From the NCBI RefSeq assembly GCF_900199545.1, contig NZ_LT962671.1:1348815-1407269 (forward strand): a DNA stretch of 58,455 bases. Reading direction: 5' to 3'. The notes beneath the pieces are model-generated. The model was not told the origin of the DNA. It saw only the letters and a program-made list of their open reading frames with translations, and did no database searches. The position numbers and the translations under genes are program-made. Positions 1-6,763 of the stretch are shown here, one piece after another. The stretch comes from Raoultibacter massiliensis (GTDB taxonomy: Bacteria; Actinomycetota; Coriobacteriia; Coriobacteriales; Eggerthellaceae). Within the stretch, counting starts at the first letter, position 1, and each line of letters opens with the position of its first letter.

Positions 1-14
1 GCAGCCGCCGATAT

Positions 15-44
15 GGAAAGGCCAGCCCGTAAGCTGACCTTTCC
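15..44. other. Imperfect 12-bp hairpin beyond the end of metQ
   Basis: Arms at 15-26 and 33-44 pair over 12 positions with one mismatch around a 6-nt loop. It lies past the metQ stop codon and could end that transcript or a neighbour coming from outside the window. There is no T-run on either side, so it is not a convincing intrinsic terminator. Confidence 0.35.
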
Positions 45-58
45 CGATGAATCTTCGT

Positions 59-132
59 GCAGCCTGCTCGGAGGCTGCGGTTTGCGGTATGCAGGGCAGC
101 CTGCTCGGAGGCTGCGGTTTGCGGTATGCAGG
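59..132. repeat. Perfect 37-bp tandem duplication containing a hairpin
   Basis: Positions 59-95 and 96-132 are identical. Each unit holds a 7-bp stem (GCAGCCT / AGGCTGC) with a 6-nt loop, so two identical hairpins sit side by side 17-90 nt past the metQ stop. A duplicated transcript-end or mRNA-stabilising hairpin is the simplest reading. No T-run follows. Confidence 0.8.
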
Positions 133-148
133 ATCGCCTGCGCCGCAC

Positions 149-1000
149 TTAGAACGTCGTGACGACTGCCCCGTCGTACGTGGAATCGATGTATTGCTTG
201 ACGGTATCGCTCTGGAGCGCCTTGACGAGCGCCTGGATCTTCTCGGAATCCTTGTCGGCGGGACGCACGGCGATAACGTTCACGTATTTCTCGGCCGCTT
301 CGGAATCGGCTTCCTCGCTCGCGATGGCGGTCGACGGATCGAGTCCCGCACCGATGGCGTAGTTGCCGTTTATCACAGCCAGATCAACATCGGTAAGCGT
401 TCTCGGAAGCACGGCAGCCTCAGCCTCGACGATTTCGATGTTCTTGGGGTTCTCGACGATGTCGTTTTTCGTCGCCGTCAAACCAGCGCCATCCTTGAGC
501 TTGATCAATCCCTGATCCTGCAGCAGAAGCAGGGCGCGGGCCTCGTTGGTCGCGTCGTTCGGAACGGCGATCTGCGCGCCGTCGGCAAGATCCTCGAAGC
601 TTGCCGATTTACCGGGATAGACGCATAGCGGCTCGAAATGGATGCCGCCCGCCGAAACGAGGTCCAAGCCGCGCTCGGCATCGAAATCCTCAAGATAGGT
701 GATGTGCTGGAAGTAGTTCGCATCGAGCTCGCCGTTGGAAAGCGCGAGATTCGGTTGGACGTAATCGGAGAACTCCTGGATCTCAAGCGTGTAGCCCTCT
801 TCGGCAAGCTGGTCTTTAACCTGCTCGAGTATCTCCGCGTGCGGCGCAGGAGAAGCACCGACCTTGATGACCTTGTCATCGGACGAACCGCCCGCGGCGG
901 CATCGCCGGCACCGTCCGATCCGCAACCCGCAAGCAAGCCGAGGGCGCCGCACGCAAGCGCTGCGGCAAGACTGATTTTTACTACGTTTCTCAATTTCAT
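149..1000 (-). CDS. metQ: Methionine ABC transporter substrate-binding lipoprotein MetQ
   Basis: This is the extracytoplasmic binding lipoprotein of a methionine importer (NLPA/MetQ family, 283 aa, a usual length). The N-terminus MKLRN is followed by a hydrophobic segment and the lipobox LLAGC at residues 22-26, so it should be lipid-anchored at Cys26. The body has family features such as an NPxL-like SNGELDANYFQH segment and VPNDATNEARALLLLQ. The ATG at 1000 is chosen over an upstream in-frame ATG because the signal peptide starts there and a purine-rich ribosome site (AAGGGAAGGG) lies just upstream. It follows metI by 111 bp in the order metN-metI-metQ. The exact ligand (L-Met, D-Met or a dipeptide) cannot be told from sequence. 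Confidence 0.93.
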   Translation of the reverse strand: MKLRNVVKISLAAALACGALGLLAGCGSDGAGDAAAGGSSDDKVIKVGASPAPHAEILEQVKDQLAEEGYTLEIQEFSDYVQPNLALSNGELDANYFQHITYLEDFDAERGLDLVSAGGIHFEPLCVYPGKSASFEDLADGAQIAVPNDATNEARALLLLQDQGLIKLKDGAGLTATKNDIVENPKNIEIVEAEAAVLPRTLTDVDLAVINGNYAIGAGLDPSTAIASEEADSEAAEKYVNVIAVRPADKDSEKIQALVKALQSDTVKQYIDSTYDGAVVTTF

Positions 1001-1111
1001 GGTATTGCCCTTCCCTTTTCTTTCAATACGCGAATGCACGTATGAGTTTAGAATTCTAGTGTATGCACGAGGAAAAACCTGTTCGAAGTGATGACGTTTA
1101 CGGTAAGCGCG

Positions 1112-1789
1112 CTATCTCGACCGCTTGTCGACACGGCGGGCGACCACGTTCATGATGCTCTGCATGATCTGCACGAGCACGATGCAGATGAGAAGCGCCG
1201 CGACCATGACTTCGACTTCGTAGCGCATATATCCGTACCTGACCGCCACGTCGCCCAAGCCGCCCGCTCCAACCATGCCGGCGATAGCCGAGTAGCCGAG
1301 CAGCGTGATGAGCGTAATGGCCGCACCGCGAACGAGAGAAGGAACGCTTTCCTTAAGGTACACCTTCACGACAACCTGCCAGATGTTCGCGCCGAAACTC
1401 TGCGCCGCCTCGACGAGTCCCGCATCGACTTCCGCGAGGCTCTGCTCGACCATGCGCGCAACAAACGGAACCGCGGCAATGATGAGCGGGAATATGGCAC
1501 CGGGAACGCCGAGCGTCGTACCCATGACAAGCCGCGTCGCGGGAATCAGCACAACGATGAGGATCACAAACGGAATGGAGCGTCCGATGTTGATTATCCA
1601 ACCAAGCACCGCATTGAGCACCCGATTGGGCCTCAGGCCCCCAGGCGCCGATATGAACAAAAGCACGCCAAGCGGGATACCCACGAGATAGGCCACAACA
1701 GTCGGAATAAGCGTCATGAGAACCGTATTCCAGGTTTCCGCGGCGAGCAGCGCGCCGTACTCCGCAAAAAACACCTGCAGTTCGCCCAT
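1112..1789 (-). CDS. metI: Methionine ABC transporter permease MetI
   Basis: This is a 225-aa membrane permease of the MetI family, the channel of the MetNIQ importer, with about five transmembrane segments. The ATPase-docking loop is visible as EAAQSFGANIWQVV around residues 125-140, and the typical LGYSAIAGMVGAGGLGD stretch follows. The start ATG lies one base after the metN stop codon, so translation is probably coupled. The order and spacing with metN and metQ are those expected for the complete importer. Confidence 0.94.
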   Translation of the reverse strand: MGELQVFFAEYGALLAAETWNTVLMTLIPTVVAYLVGIPLGVLLFISAPGGLRPNRVLNAVLGWIINIGRSIPFVILIVVLIPATRLVMGTTLGVPGAIFPLIIAAVPFVARMVEQSLAEVDAGLVEAAQSFGANIWQVVVKVYLKESVPSLVRGAAITLITLLGYSAIAGMVGAGGLGDVAVRYGYMRYEVEVMVAALLICIVLVQIMQSIMNVVARRVDKRSR

Positions 1790-1790
1790 G

Positions 1791-2705
1791 CTACCTCACC
1801 CGCCCTTCGACAGATTCTCCCCCGCGCGTCGCCTGACAGACTTCATCGGGACAGCCCGCATTGACGAGGGGAGCGGACGCGGCATCGAGGGCATCGGCAA
1901 GGATGGCCGAGGCGGGTTCGCGACGCACCTGCCGGGGAGCGCGCGACGCCGTTGCCCCGCAATCGCCCGACAAGGAATCGGTGCCCAAAAGCTCACGGGT
2001 AACCTCGCTTTGCGGATTCGAGAACACCGCAGCGGTTTCTCCCGTCTCCACGATACGGCCCTTATCGATGACCGCGATCTTGTTGCAGATCTTTTCAGCC
2101 ACCGCAAGCGAGTGCGTGATGACGATCATCGTAACGCCGAGCTCTCGGTTGATGTCGCGCAAAAGCCCGAGGATCGAAACGGTCGTACGCGTGTCGAGCG
2201 CACTCGTCGCCTCGTCGCAGAGCATGACGCGCGGATTGTTCGCAAGTGCGCGGGCGATGGCGACACGCTGCTGCTGGCCGCCCGAAAGCTGGCTTGGGTA
2301 GCTTTTCGCCTTTTCGGAAAGCCCCACAAGTTCAAGCAGCTCGAGTGCGCGCTGCTCCCGATGCTCCTTCTTATCGCGACGCAGCTCAAGCGGGAACGTT
2401 ACGTTCTTCAGCACCGTCCGCTGCTGAAACAGACTGAAGTCCTGAAAGATCATGCCGATCGAGCTGCGCAGCTTGAGAAGCTGCTTGCCCGAATAACCCG
2501 TCACATCCTCGCCATCGATGACGATGCGGCCGGATGTCGGGCGCTCAAGAAGGTTTATGCAGCGAACGAGCGTCGATTTGCCCGCGCCAGACTCTCCGAT
2601 GATGCCGAAAATATCGCCATCTTCGATCGTGAGGCTCACGTCGGTCAGCGCATGGTGCTCGGATACGCCGTCGTATGTTTTAGACAGATGCTCTATCTGG
2701 ATCAT
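1791..2705 (-). CDS. metN: Methionine ABC transporter ATP-binding protein MetN
   Basis: This 304-aa ATPase powers the MetNIQ importer. Walker A GESGAGKS is at 37-44, the signature [10 protein letters not shown] starts at 140, and Walker B ends in CDEATSALD around 163-171. The ribosome site GAGGAAA precedes the ATG. The usual MetN C-terminal regulatory NIL (ACT-like) domain, which gives trans-inhibition by methionine in Escherichia coli, is not recognisable. After about residue 245 there is only a tail of about 60 residues rich in Ala, Arg and Gly, with three cysteines. First gene of the metNIQ operon. Confidence 0.93.
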   Translation of the reverse strand: MIQIEHLSKTYDGVSEHHALTDVSLTIEDGDIFGIIGESGAGKSTLVRCINLLERPTSGRIVIDGEDVTGYSGKQLLKLRSSIGMIFQDFSLFQQRTVLKNVTFPLELRRDKKEHREQRALELLELVGLSEKAKSYPSQLSGGQQQRVAIARALANNPRVMLCDEATSALDTRTTVSILGLLRDINRELGVTMIVITHSLAVAEKICNKIAVIDKGRIVETGETAAVFSNPQSEVTRELLGTDSLSGDCGATASRAPRQVRREPASAILADALDAASAPLVNAGCPDEVCQATRGGESVEGRVR

Positions 2706-2866
2706 TGTTCAGATTTCCTCGTACAGAATAACTAACATGATATGCGGCCGTACATGGTTGAGATATGGCCGCGCGAAAGCTAGGCCTGAGTGTCCGCGCG
2801 CACGCCGACGAACCCAGGCTTGGGCATGCACATCATCATGCTATGTACGAATTCGAAACTCATAAC
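2706..2866 (-). promoter_or_regulatory. Long structured leader of the metNIQ mRNA
   Basis: About 160 nt separate the predicted transcription start (near 2866) from the metN start codon. The leader holds several self-complementary pieces: CGCGCG blocks near 2769 and 2798, GGCC blocks near 2746 and 2767, and a CCCA/TGGG stem near 2815. A methionine- or SAM-responsive element would make sense here, but I could not match it to a SAM riboswitch core, so no class is assigned. The rest of the 352-bp gap (2901-3057) holds only the tail hairpins of the upstream gene. Confidence 0.35.
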
Positions 2867-2872
2867 GGGTTA

Positions 2873-2900
2873 ATATTAGTCGAAGCTCTCGGGATGTCAA
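2873..2900 (-). promoter_or_regulatory. Sigma-70-type promoter of metNIQ
   Basis: On the minus strand the -35 box TTGACA (2900-2895) is perfect. A 16-bp spacer separates it from TAATAT (2878-2873), which matches 5 of 6 bases of the consensus -10. It is the best promoter match in the window and separates the met operon from the upstream regulator gene. Confidence 0.75.
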
Positions 2901-2981
2901 GCGTTAAACCGCAATTCGGAGCGATCCGACCTGATCCGGGACCGATGCCGAAAACCATCAGGACGGCGAGCGGCGAACAAT

Positions 2982-3053
2982 GGGCGGCAAGGAAAGGCCT
3001 TGGCCAGCCCGACGCGCCTGAATTCGAGAGGCTTGCCGCCCAGCCTCTCGAAT
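2982..3053 (-). other. Two interlocking inverted repeats after the regulator gene
   Basis: A perfect 12-bp stem (3022-3033 with 3042-3053) has an 8-nt loop and begins 4 nt past the stop codon at 3058. Ten bases of its loop region (3032-3041) are also perfectly complementary to 2982-2991, so the RNA could form a pseudoknot or switch between two folds. There is no T-run, so factor-independent termination is unlikely. Confidence 0.5.
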
Positions 3054-3057
3054 CAGC

Positions 3058-4296
3058 TCAGGATCGCTTCGCCTCTTCCACGATCGCGAGCAACTGGTTT
3101 TGCGAATGGATGCCGAGCTTCTTGTAAATGCTGTAGATATGGCTTTTGGCCGTAGCCGTCGATATGTACAGCCTATCGGCTATGGCCATAGCCGTATCGC
3201 CTTCGGCCAAACACTCGAATACGTCGCGCTCGCGCGGGGATATCCCGAATCGGTCTTCGATGGCATTGAGCGATTCGGCATCCGATCGTTCGTCGAACGT
3301 CCCATCCGGGCGATACACGGTCAAATCGCTGGTGATCAGCGTCATGTACTGAGAATTCGAACACGCAAGGTAATACGAGTTGAGCTTGGAGAAAAAATCT
3401 TTGATGAACAGGCTGTCGAGCACCTCGGGGCGAGCGGCAAACCCTATCTCCAGATAATACGGATCTTTCATGGGGACGGTGGCCAAATCGTTGTCGCGCA
3501 TTAGGTTGAGAGGATCGAGCAGCTTGTAAAACGCAGGCACCACCGTAATGGCCTCGTCGGCGGCCACCACTTTGAATCGGAAGGAGTTGTCGCTCGTCAC
3601 CATCGAAATCGCGTCGCTTCCGAATTTTGATTCCACAACGCGGCGAATGTCGCCCTTCGGTACGATCAATCGCTTGGATAGGATATCGGCTCTCGACAAC
3701 GACGGGCGCTTGGCGAGATCGGACCCTTTCGATACCAGCACCTCATCGTAGGAATGCAGGTACGGCTGGTATTTGAACCCCTGCTGTTGCAGTGCGTGGA
3801 CGAAGCGCGCATTCCGATCCTCGTCGGTGCTGAACAGACACAGCAGCCCGATGACAGGGTCGCCCTCGTCCGAAGACAGGAGCTTTTCCACCACTTCGTC
3901 GTTATCACATTGATAGTACCGAGCACGTGCCGACACCTCGTCGAAACTGTCTACGAGCGGACCGAAAAACGCGGAATCGAAACACACGTTGTTCAGATAG
4001 GCCACCACCCCATCGTCTTCGCCGCGTTGCTCGTCTGCATTGAGCTCGGCAACGCATGCGAGCATATCCGCTTGCGCGCGCAGCATTTCGCTGGCATACG
4101 GAAGCAGTGCCTCGCCGTAGCGGTTCAGCACCATCTTGTTCGACGTACGCCGGAACAACTTGCAACCCAGCTCCGTTTCCAACACCCCAAGCGATCGGCT
4201 CATCCCCTGCGAAGATATGAAGTTGATATTGGCCGCCGCCGAAATGGACCCGTGACGAGCAACGTCGACAAAGTACTTCAGATAGTTCGTCTGCAT
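3058..4296 (-). CDS. Chimeric LysR/LuxR-type transcriptional regulator
   Basis: A 412-aa regulator with two DNA-binding domains. Residues 1-65 are a LysR-type winged HTH (YLKYFVDVARHGSISAAA ... SRSLGVLETELGCKLF). Residues of about 90-320 resemble a degenerate LysR effector-binding domain. The last 65 residues are a LuxR/GerE HTH (GISPRERDVFECLAEG ... AKSHIYSIYKKLG). The ATG at 4296 is chosen because the LysR head starts there and the sequence upstream of it encodes nothing LysR-like. It is the last gene of the transhydroxylase cluster but has its own promoter, so it probably controls that cluster in response to the aromatic substrate. No receiver or membrane domain is seen. Confidence 0.88.
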   Translation of the reverse strand: MQTNYLKYFVDVARHGSISAAANINFISSQGMSRSLGVLETELGCKLFRRTSNKMVLNRYGEALLPYASEMLRAQADMLACVAELNADEQRGEDDGVVAYLNNVCFDSAFFGPLVDSFDEVSARARYYQCDNDEVVEKLLSSDEGDPVIGLLCLFSTDEDRNARFVHALQQQGFKYQPYLHSYDEVLVSKGSDLAKRPSLSRADILSKRLIVPKGDIRRVVESKFGSDAISMVTSDNSFRFKVVAADEAITVVPAFYKLLDPLNLMRDNDLATVPMKDPYYLEIGFAARPEVLDSLFIKDFFSKLNSYYLACSNSQYMTLITSDLTVYRPDGTFDERSDAESLNAIEDRFGISPRERDVFECLAEGDTAMAIADRLYISTATAKSHIYSIYKKLGIHSQNQLLAIVEEAKRS

Positions 4297-4393
4297 GACA
4301 ACCCCCTGAGAACCACTGTCCATACGCGAAGAAATTGCACCGAAAAGCCTTTCACCCAAGGCGGGCAAACAACTCGCGCGCAGATACCCCAAC

Positions 4394-4440
4394 GCCCGAT
4401 TGCGATTATAACCGCAATCGGGCATGAAGCAACACCGCAA
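4394..4440 (-). promoter_or_regulatory. Palindromic operator-promoter of the LysR/LuxR regulator gene
   Basis: A perfect 11-bp inverted repeat (4394-4404 with 4413-4423, GCCCGATTGCG arms) has an 8-nt centre. On the minus strand that centre contains a perfect -10 box TATAAT (4410-4405), with TTGCTT 16 bp upstream as the likely -35. A dyad centred on the -10 is what an autoregulatory repressor site would look like. Alternatively it is only a hairpin after the SLC13 gene, but no T-run follows. Confidence 0.6.
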
Positions 4441-4485
4441 ACGGATATCCCGCTTGCGCAGGTTATCCACGGAAAACCGAAACGC

Positions 4486-5898
4486 CTACGGAAGGCCGAG
4501 CAAGCCGGCGGTCATCGGAGTGATGGTCACCGTGATGATGACCATCACGAGACTGGGAGCCCAGCCGACTTTCACCATATCGCCGAAACTGAAGTACTTG
4601 CGGTCGCTCGAATAGGACAGAAGAGGCACGCCGTCAAGCGGGAGCATAAGCGCGATGGCCGACCAGAAACCGACCATGGCGCACGTCGCGGCAATGGAGC
4701 CGCCCATGCTTGCCACGATGGTCGCAAACGGTACGGCGATGAGGCCGGCGCATGCGGGACCTGCGGGAATGACGTTGTGCAGAATGCAGCCAAGCACGGA
4801 CAAGGCGGTGAGCGTAACGATGAGCGGCCACGCGGTCATCGGAGCCATCACGACGCTTACGAGCCACGCAGTGGCGCCCGTGCCCATCAACGCAGCCACC
4901 AAAACGTTGACGGCCATCATGAGAAGCATCATGCCCCAAGGCGAATCCTCCAAGAAGTGGTTGAACTTGATGGCTTCGACACCCGGGAAGAACATGAGGC
5001 CGAGCGCGAGCAGGCTGACTACCGTGATGTCGATAGCGGTAACCCACGAACTCGCGATCCATATGACCATGGTAGCCAGCATGACAACCAAACCGGCAAT
5101 CTCGTGGCGAGGCAGCTTGCCCAGCGAAGAAGCGCGGGCGATGCCGGCATCCACCGCTTCCTGGCTCAAGGATTCGGGCTTGAATATCTTGATGAGCGCA
5201 AACCAGCCGGCCGGGATGGTGATGACAGCGAGCGGCACGCCGAAAGCCATCCATTGGACAAAGCTGATGTGCACGCCGAAATTCTGCTCGATCAGAGACA
5301 TCGCCAGCACGTTGATGATGCAGCCGGAAGGAGTCATGGCGCCGCCCAAGGCGGCAGCCCACGGAATGCCGATTGCTATGCATTTGGCAAATGCGGATTT
5401 ACCGCCCGTCGGGGTGTTGTTGGCATCGAGCACCGCATACGCGATCGGCAGCATGACCGCCGTCAGCGGCAAGTTATCCATAAGCGTTGATATGAGCGCC
5501 GTGCCAACCATGAACCCCAGCAGAACGCGCGAAGAATTCGTGCCGGCCCATTTGAGGATAAAGCCCGTCAAACGCACGGCGAACGAAGACCGCGCCACGA
5601 AACACGCGAATGCAAAGCAGCACAAATAGAAGATGATCGCGTTGTTGATCGAGGCCGTCCAAGCATCAGCCGCCGGCAAAATACCCAACAAGGGAACGAG
5701 ACCGACCATAGCCCAACCCGTCACGGCAATGGGCATGACCTCGGTAACCCAGAACACGATCGCCACAACGAAAATGCCCAGCGACATCTTCCCGGCCCAG
5801 CTCAACCCATCCGGCGTCGGGGTCACGCCAAGCGCCACGAGCGCGATGATCCCCAACGCGATAATTCCAAGGCGGACAGCCGCCGACTTCTCCTTCAT
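4486..5898 (-). CDS. SLC13/DASS-family anion:sodium symporter
   Basis: A 470-aa polytopic membrane protein with 11-12 hydrophobic helices, of the divalent-anion/sodium symporter family (dicarboxylates, tricarboxylates, sulfate). Family features are the early VTEVMPIAVTGW segment, the STLMDNLPLTAVMLPI re-entrant region, GGAMTPSGCIINV, and the late HNVIPAGPACAGL region. A good ribosome site (GGGGAAGAA) precedes the ATG. It lies 44 bp downstream of the Fe-S subunit gene, so it probably moves the anionic substrate or product of the molybdenum enzyme (an aromatic or aliphatic carboxylate) rather than acting in general metabolism. Confidence 0.86.
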   Translation of the reverse strand: MKEKSAAVRLGIIALGIIALVALGVTPTPDGLSWAGKMSLGIFVVAIVFWVTEVMPIAVTGWAMVGLVPLLGILPAADAWTASINNAIIFYLCCFAFACFVARSSFAVRLTGFILKWAGTNSSRVLLGFMVGTALISTLMDNLPLTAVMLPIAYAVLDANNTPTGGKSAFAKCIAIGIPWAAALGGAMTPSGCIINVLAMSLIEQNFGVHISFVQWMAFGVPLAVITIPAGWFALIKIFKPESLSQEAVDAGIARASSLGKLPRHEIAGLVVMLATMVIWIASSWVTAIDITVVSLLALGLMFFPGVEAIKFNHFLEDSPWGMMLLMMAVNVLVAALMGTGATAWLVSVVMAPMTAWPLIVTLTALSVLGCILHNVIPAGPACAGLIAVPFATIVASMGGSIAATCAMVGFWSAIALMLPLDGVPLLSYSSDRKYFSFGDMVKVGWAPSLVMVIITVTITPMTAGLLGLP

Positions 5899-5942
5899 TT
5901 CTTCCCCTTTGATCGTTTGCCAATGAAAGTTTCAGACAACCG

Positions 5943-6758
5943 CTAGCGCAGCATGTCCACGAACACGTCGTCCAGCACAACATCTCGGGCAGCGCAATCG
6001 GCATCGAGTTCGATCGCGTCGTAGCCAGGAGCCTCGATACGCACGCGATACGACGTCTTTTCGCATTCGCAATAACGGAAATCGCCGAATTCGTCGGTCT
6101 CCACCCGCGCGACGGCCCTGCCATCCGCATCGAAAATGGTTACCGGTGCGCCGACGATCACCTCGTTCTCGCCGCGATTCGCCACCGTGCCGGCGATCCA
6201 ACGTTTCGGACGGTTGAGGTAGTACACATGCGAGCCCAAATCTTTCAGGCGCTCATCCGCTTCGCCTTCGGCAATCTCGTCGGCGAAATCCTCCATATCG
6301 CCCCAACGCAGCGCATCGGTCGCGCAAGCATCGACGCAGCGCGGCTGCGACCAGCCACTATCAAGCAAATGGGCGCAGCCTGTGCACTTTTGGGCAACCT
6401 GGGCTTCGCTGTTGAAGTACACCATGCCTAACGGGCACGCCCGGGCGAGTTCACGACGTCCGCGCGCCTTCTCGGGGTCGATGACCACCAAACCGTCTTC
6501 GCGGCGATAGACCGCATCGGGTGCCAACTCGATCAGGGGGCATGCATCGCAGTGCCCGCAGAACACGGGCGTATACGCAACGCGCACAACCGGCACTCGG
6601 CCGCGTTCCTCCTCATCCACACGGCACCAAAACTGCCCGGTCTGCGGCTGCGCGATGGCAATGGGAGCCCAATCGTTGTCGCAGTGCTCGTCCTTGCAAG
6701 CAAGCTGACAGTTGTAGCAGCCGTTGCACCTGTTCAGATCTACTATCAGTGCTTTCAT
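5943..6758 (-). CDS. Fe-S subunit of pyrogallol-transhydroxylase-like molybdoenzyme
   Basis: A 271-aa electron-transfer subunit. Twelve cysteines suit three [4Fe-4S] clusters: C11, 14, 17, 21; C67, 70, 73, 108; C125, 128, 141, 145. After about residue 183 comes a beta-rich domain (NRPKRWIAGTVANRGENEV ... GDFRYCECEKTSYRV) resembling Cna-B/carboxypeptidase regulatory modules. Length, three clusters and this extra C-terminal domain all fit the small subunit of pyrogallol-phloroglucinol transhydroxylase better than DmsB or NrfC, which carry four clusters. It starts 5 bp after the large subunit gene, with an AGGAGG site inside that gene's end. Confidence 0.88.
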   Translation of the reverse strand: MKALIVDLNRCNGCYNCQLACKDEHCDNDWAPIAIAQPQTGQFWCRVDEEERGRVPVVRVAYTPVFCGHCDACPLIELAPDAVYRREDGLVVIDPEKARGRRELARACPLGMVYFNSEAQVAQKCTGCAHLLDSGWSQPRCVDACATDALRWGDMEDFADEIAEGEADERLKDLGSHVYYLNRPKRWIAGTVANRGENEVIVGAPVTIFDADGRAVARVETDEFGDFRYCECEKTSYRVRIEAPGYDAIELDADCAARDVVLDDVFVDMLR

Positions 6759-6763
6759 GCCCT

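Noticed and set aside
2706..3057. SAM riboswitch before metN
   Set aside because: The location is right, but no SAM-I/IV or SAM-II core sequence could be matched by eye; reported only as a structured leader.
3754..5490. 578-codon plus-strand frame opposite the regulator and SLC13 genes
   Set aside because: It spans two well-supported minus-strand genes and the gap between them and encodes an Arg/His-rich sequence without any family motif.
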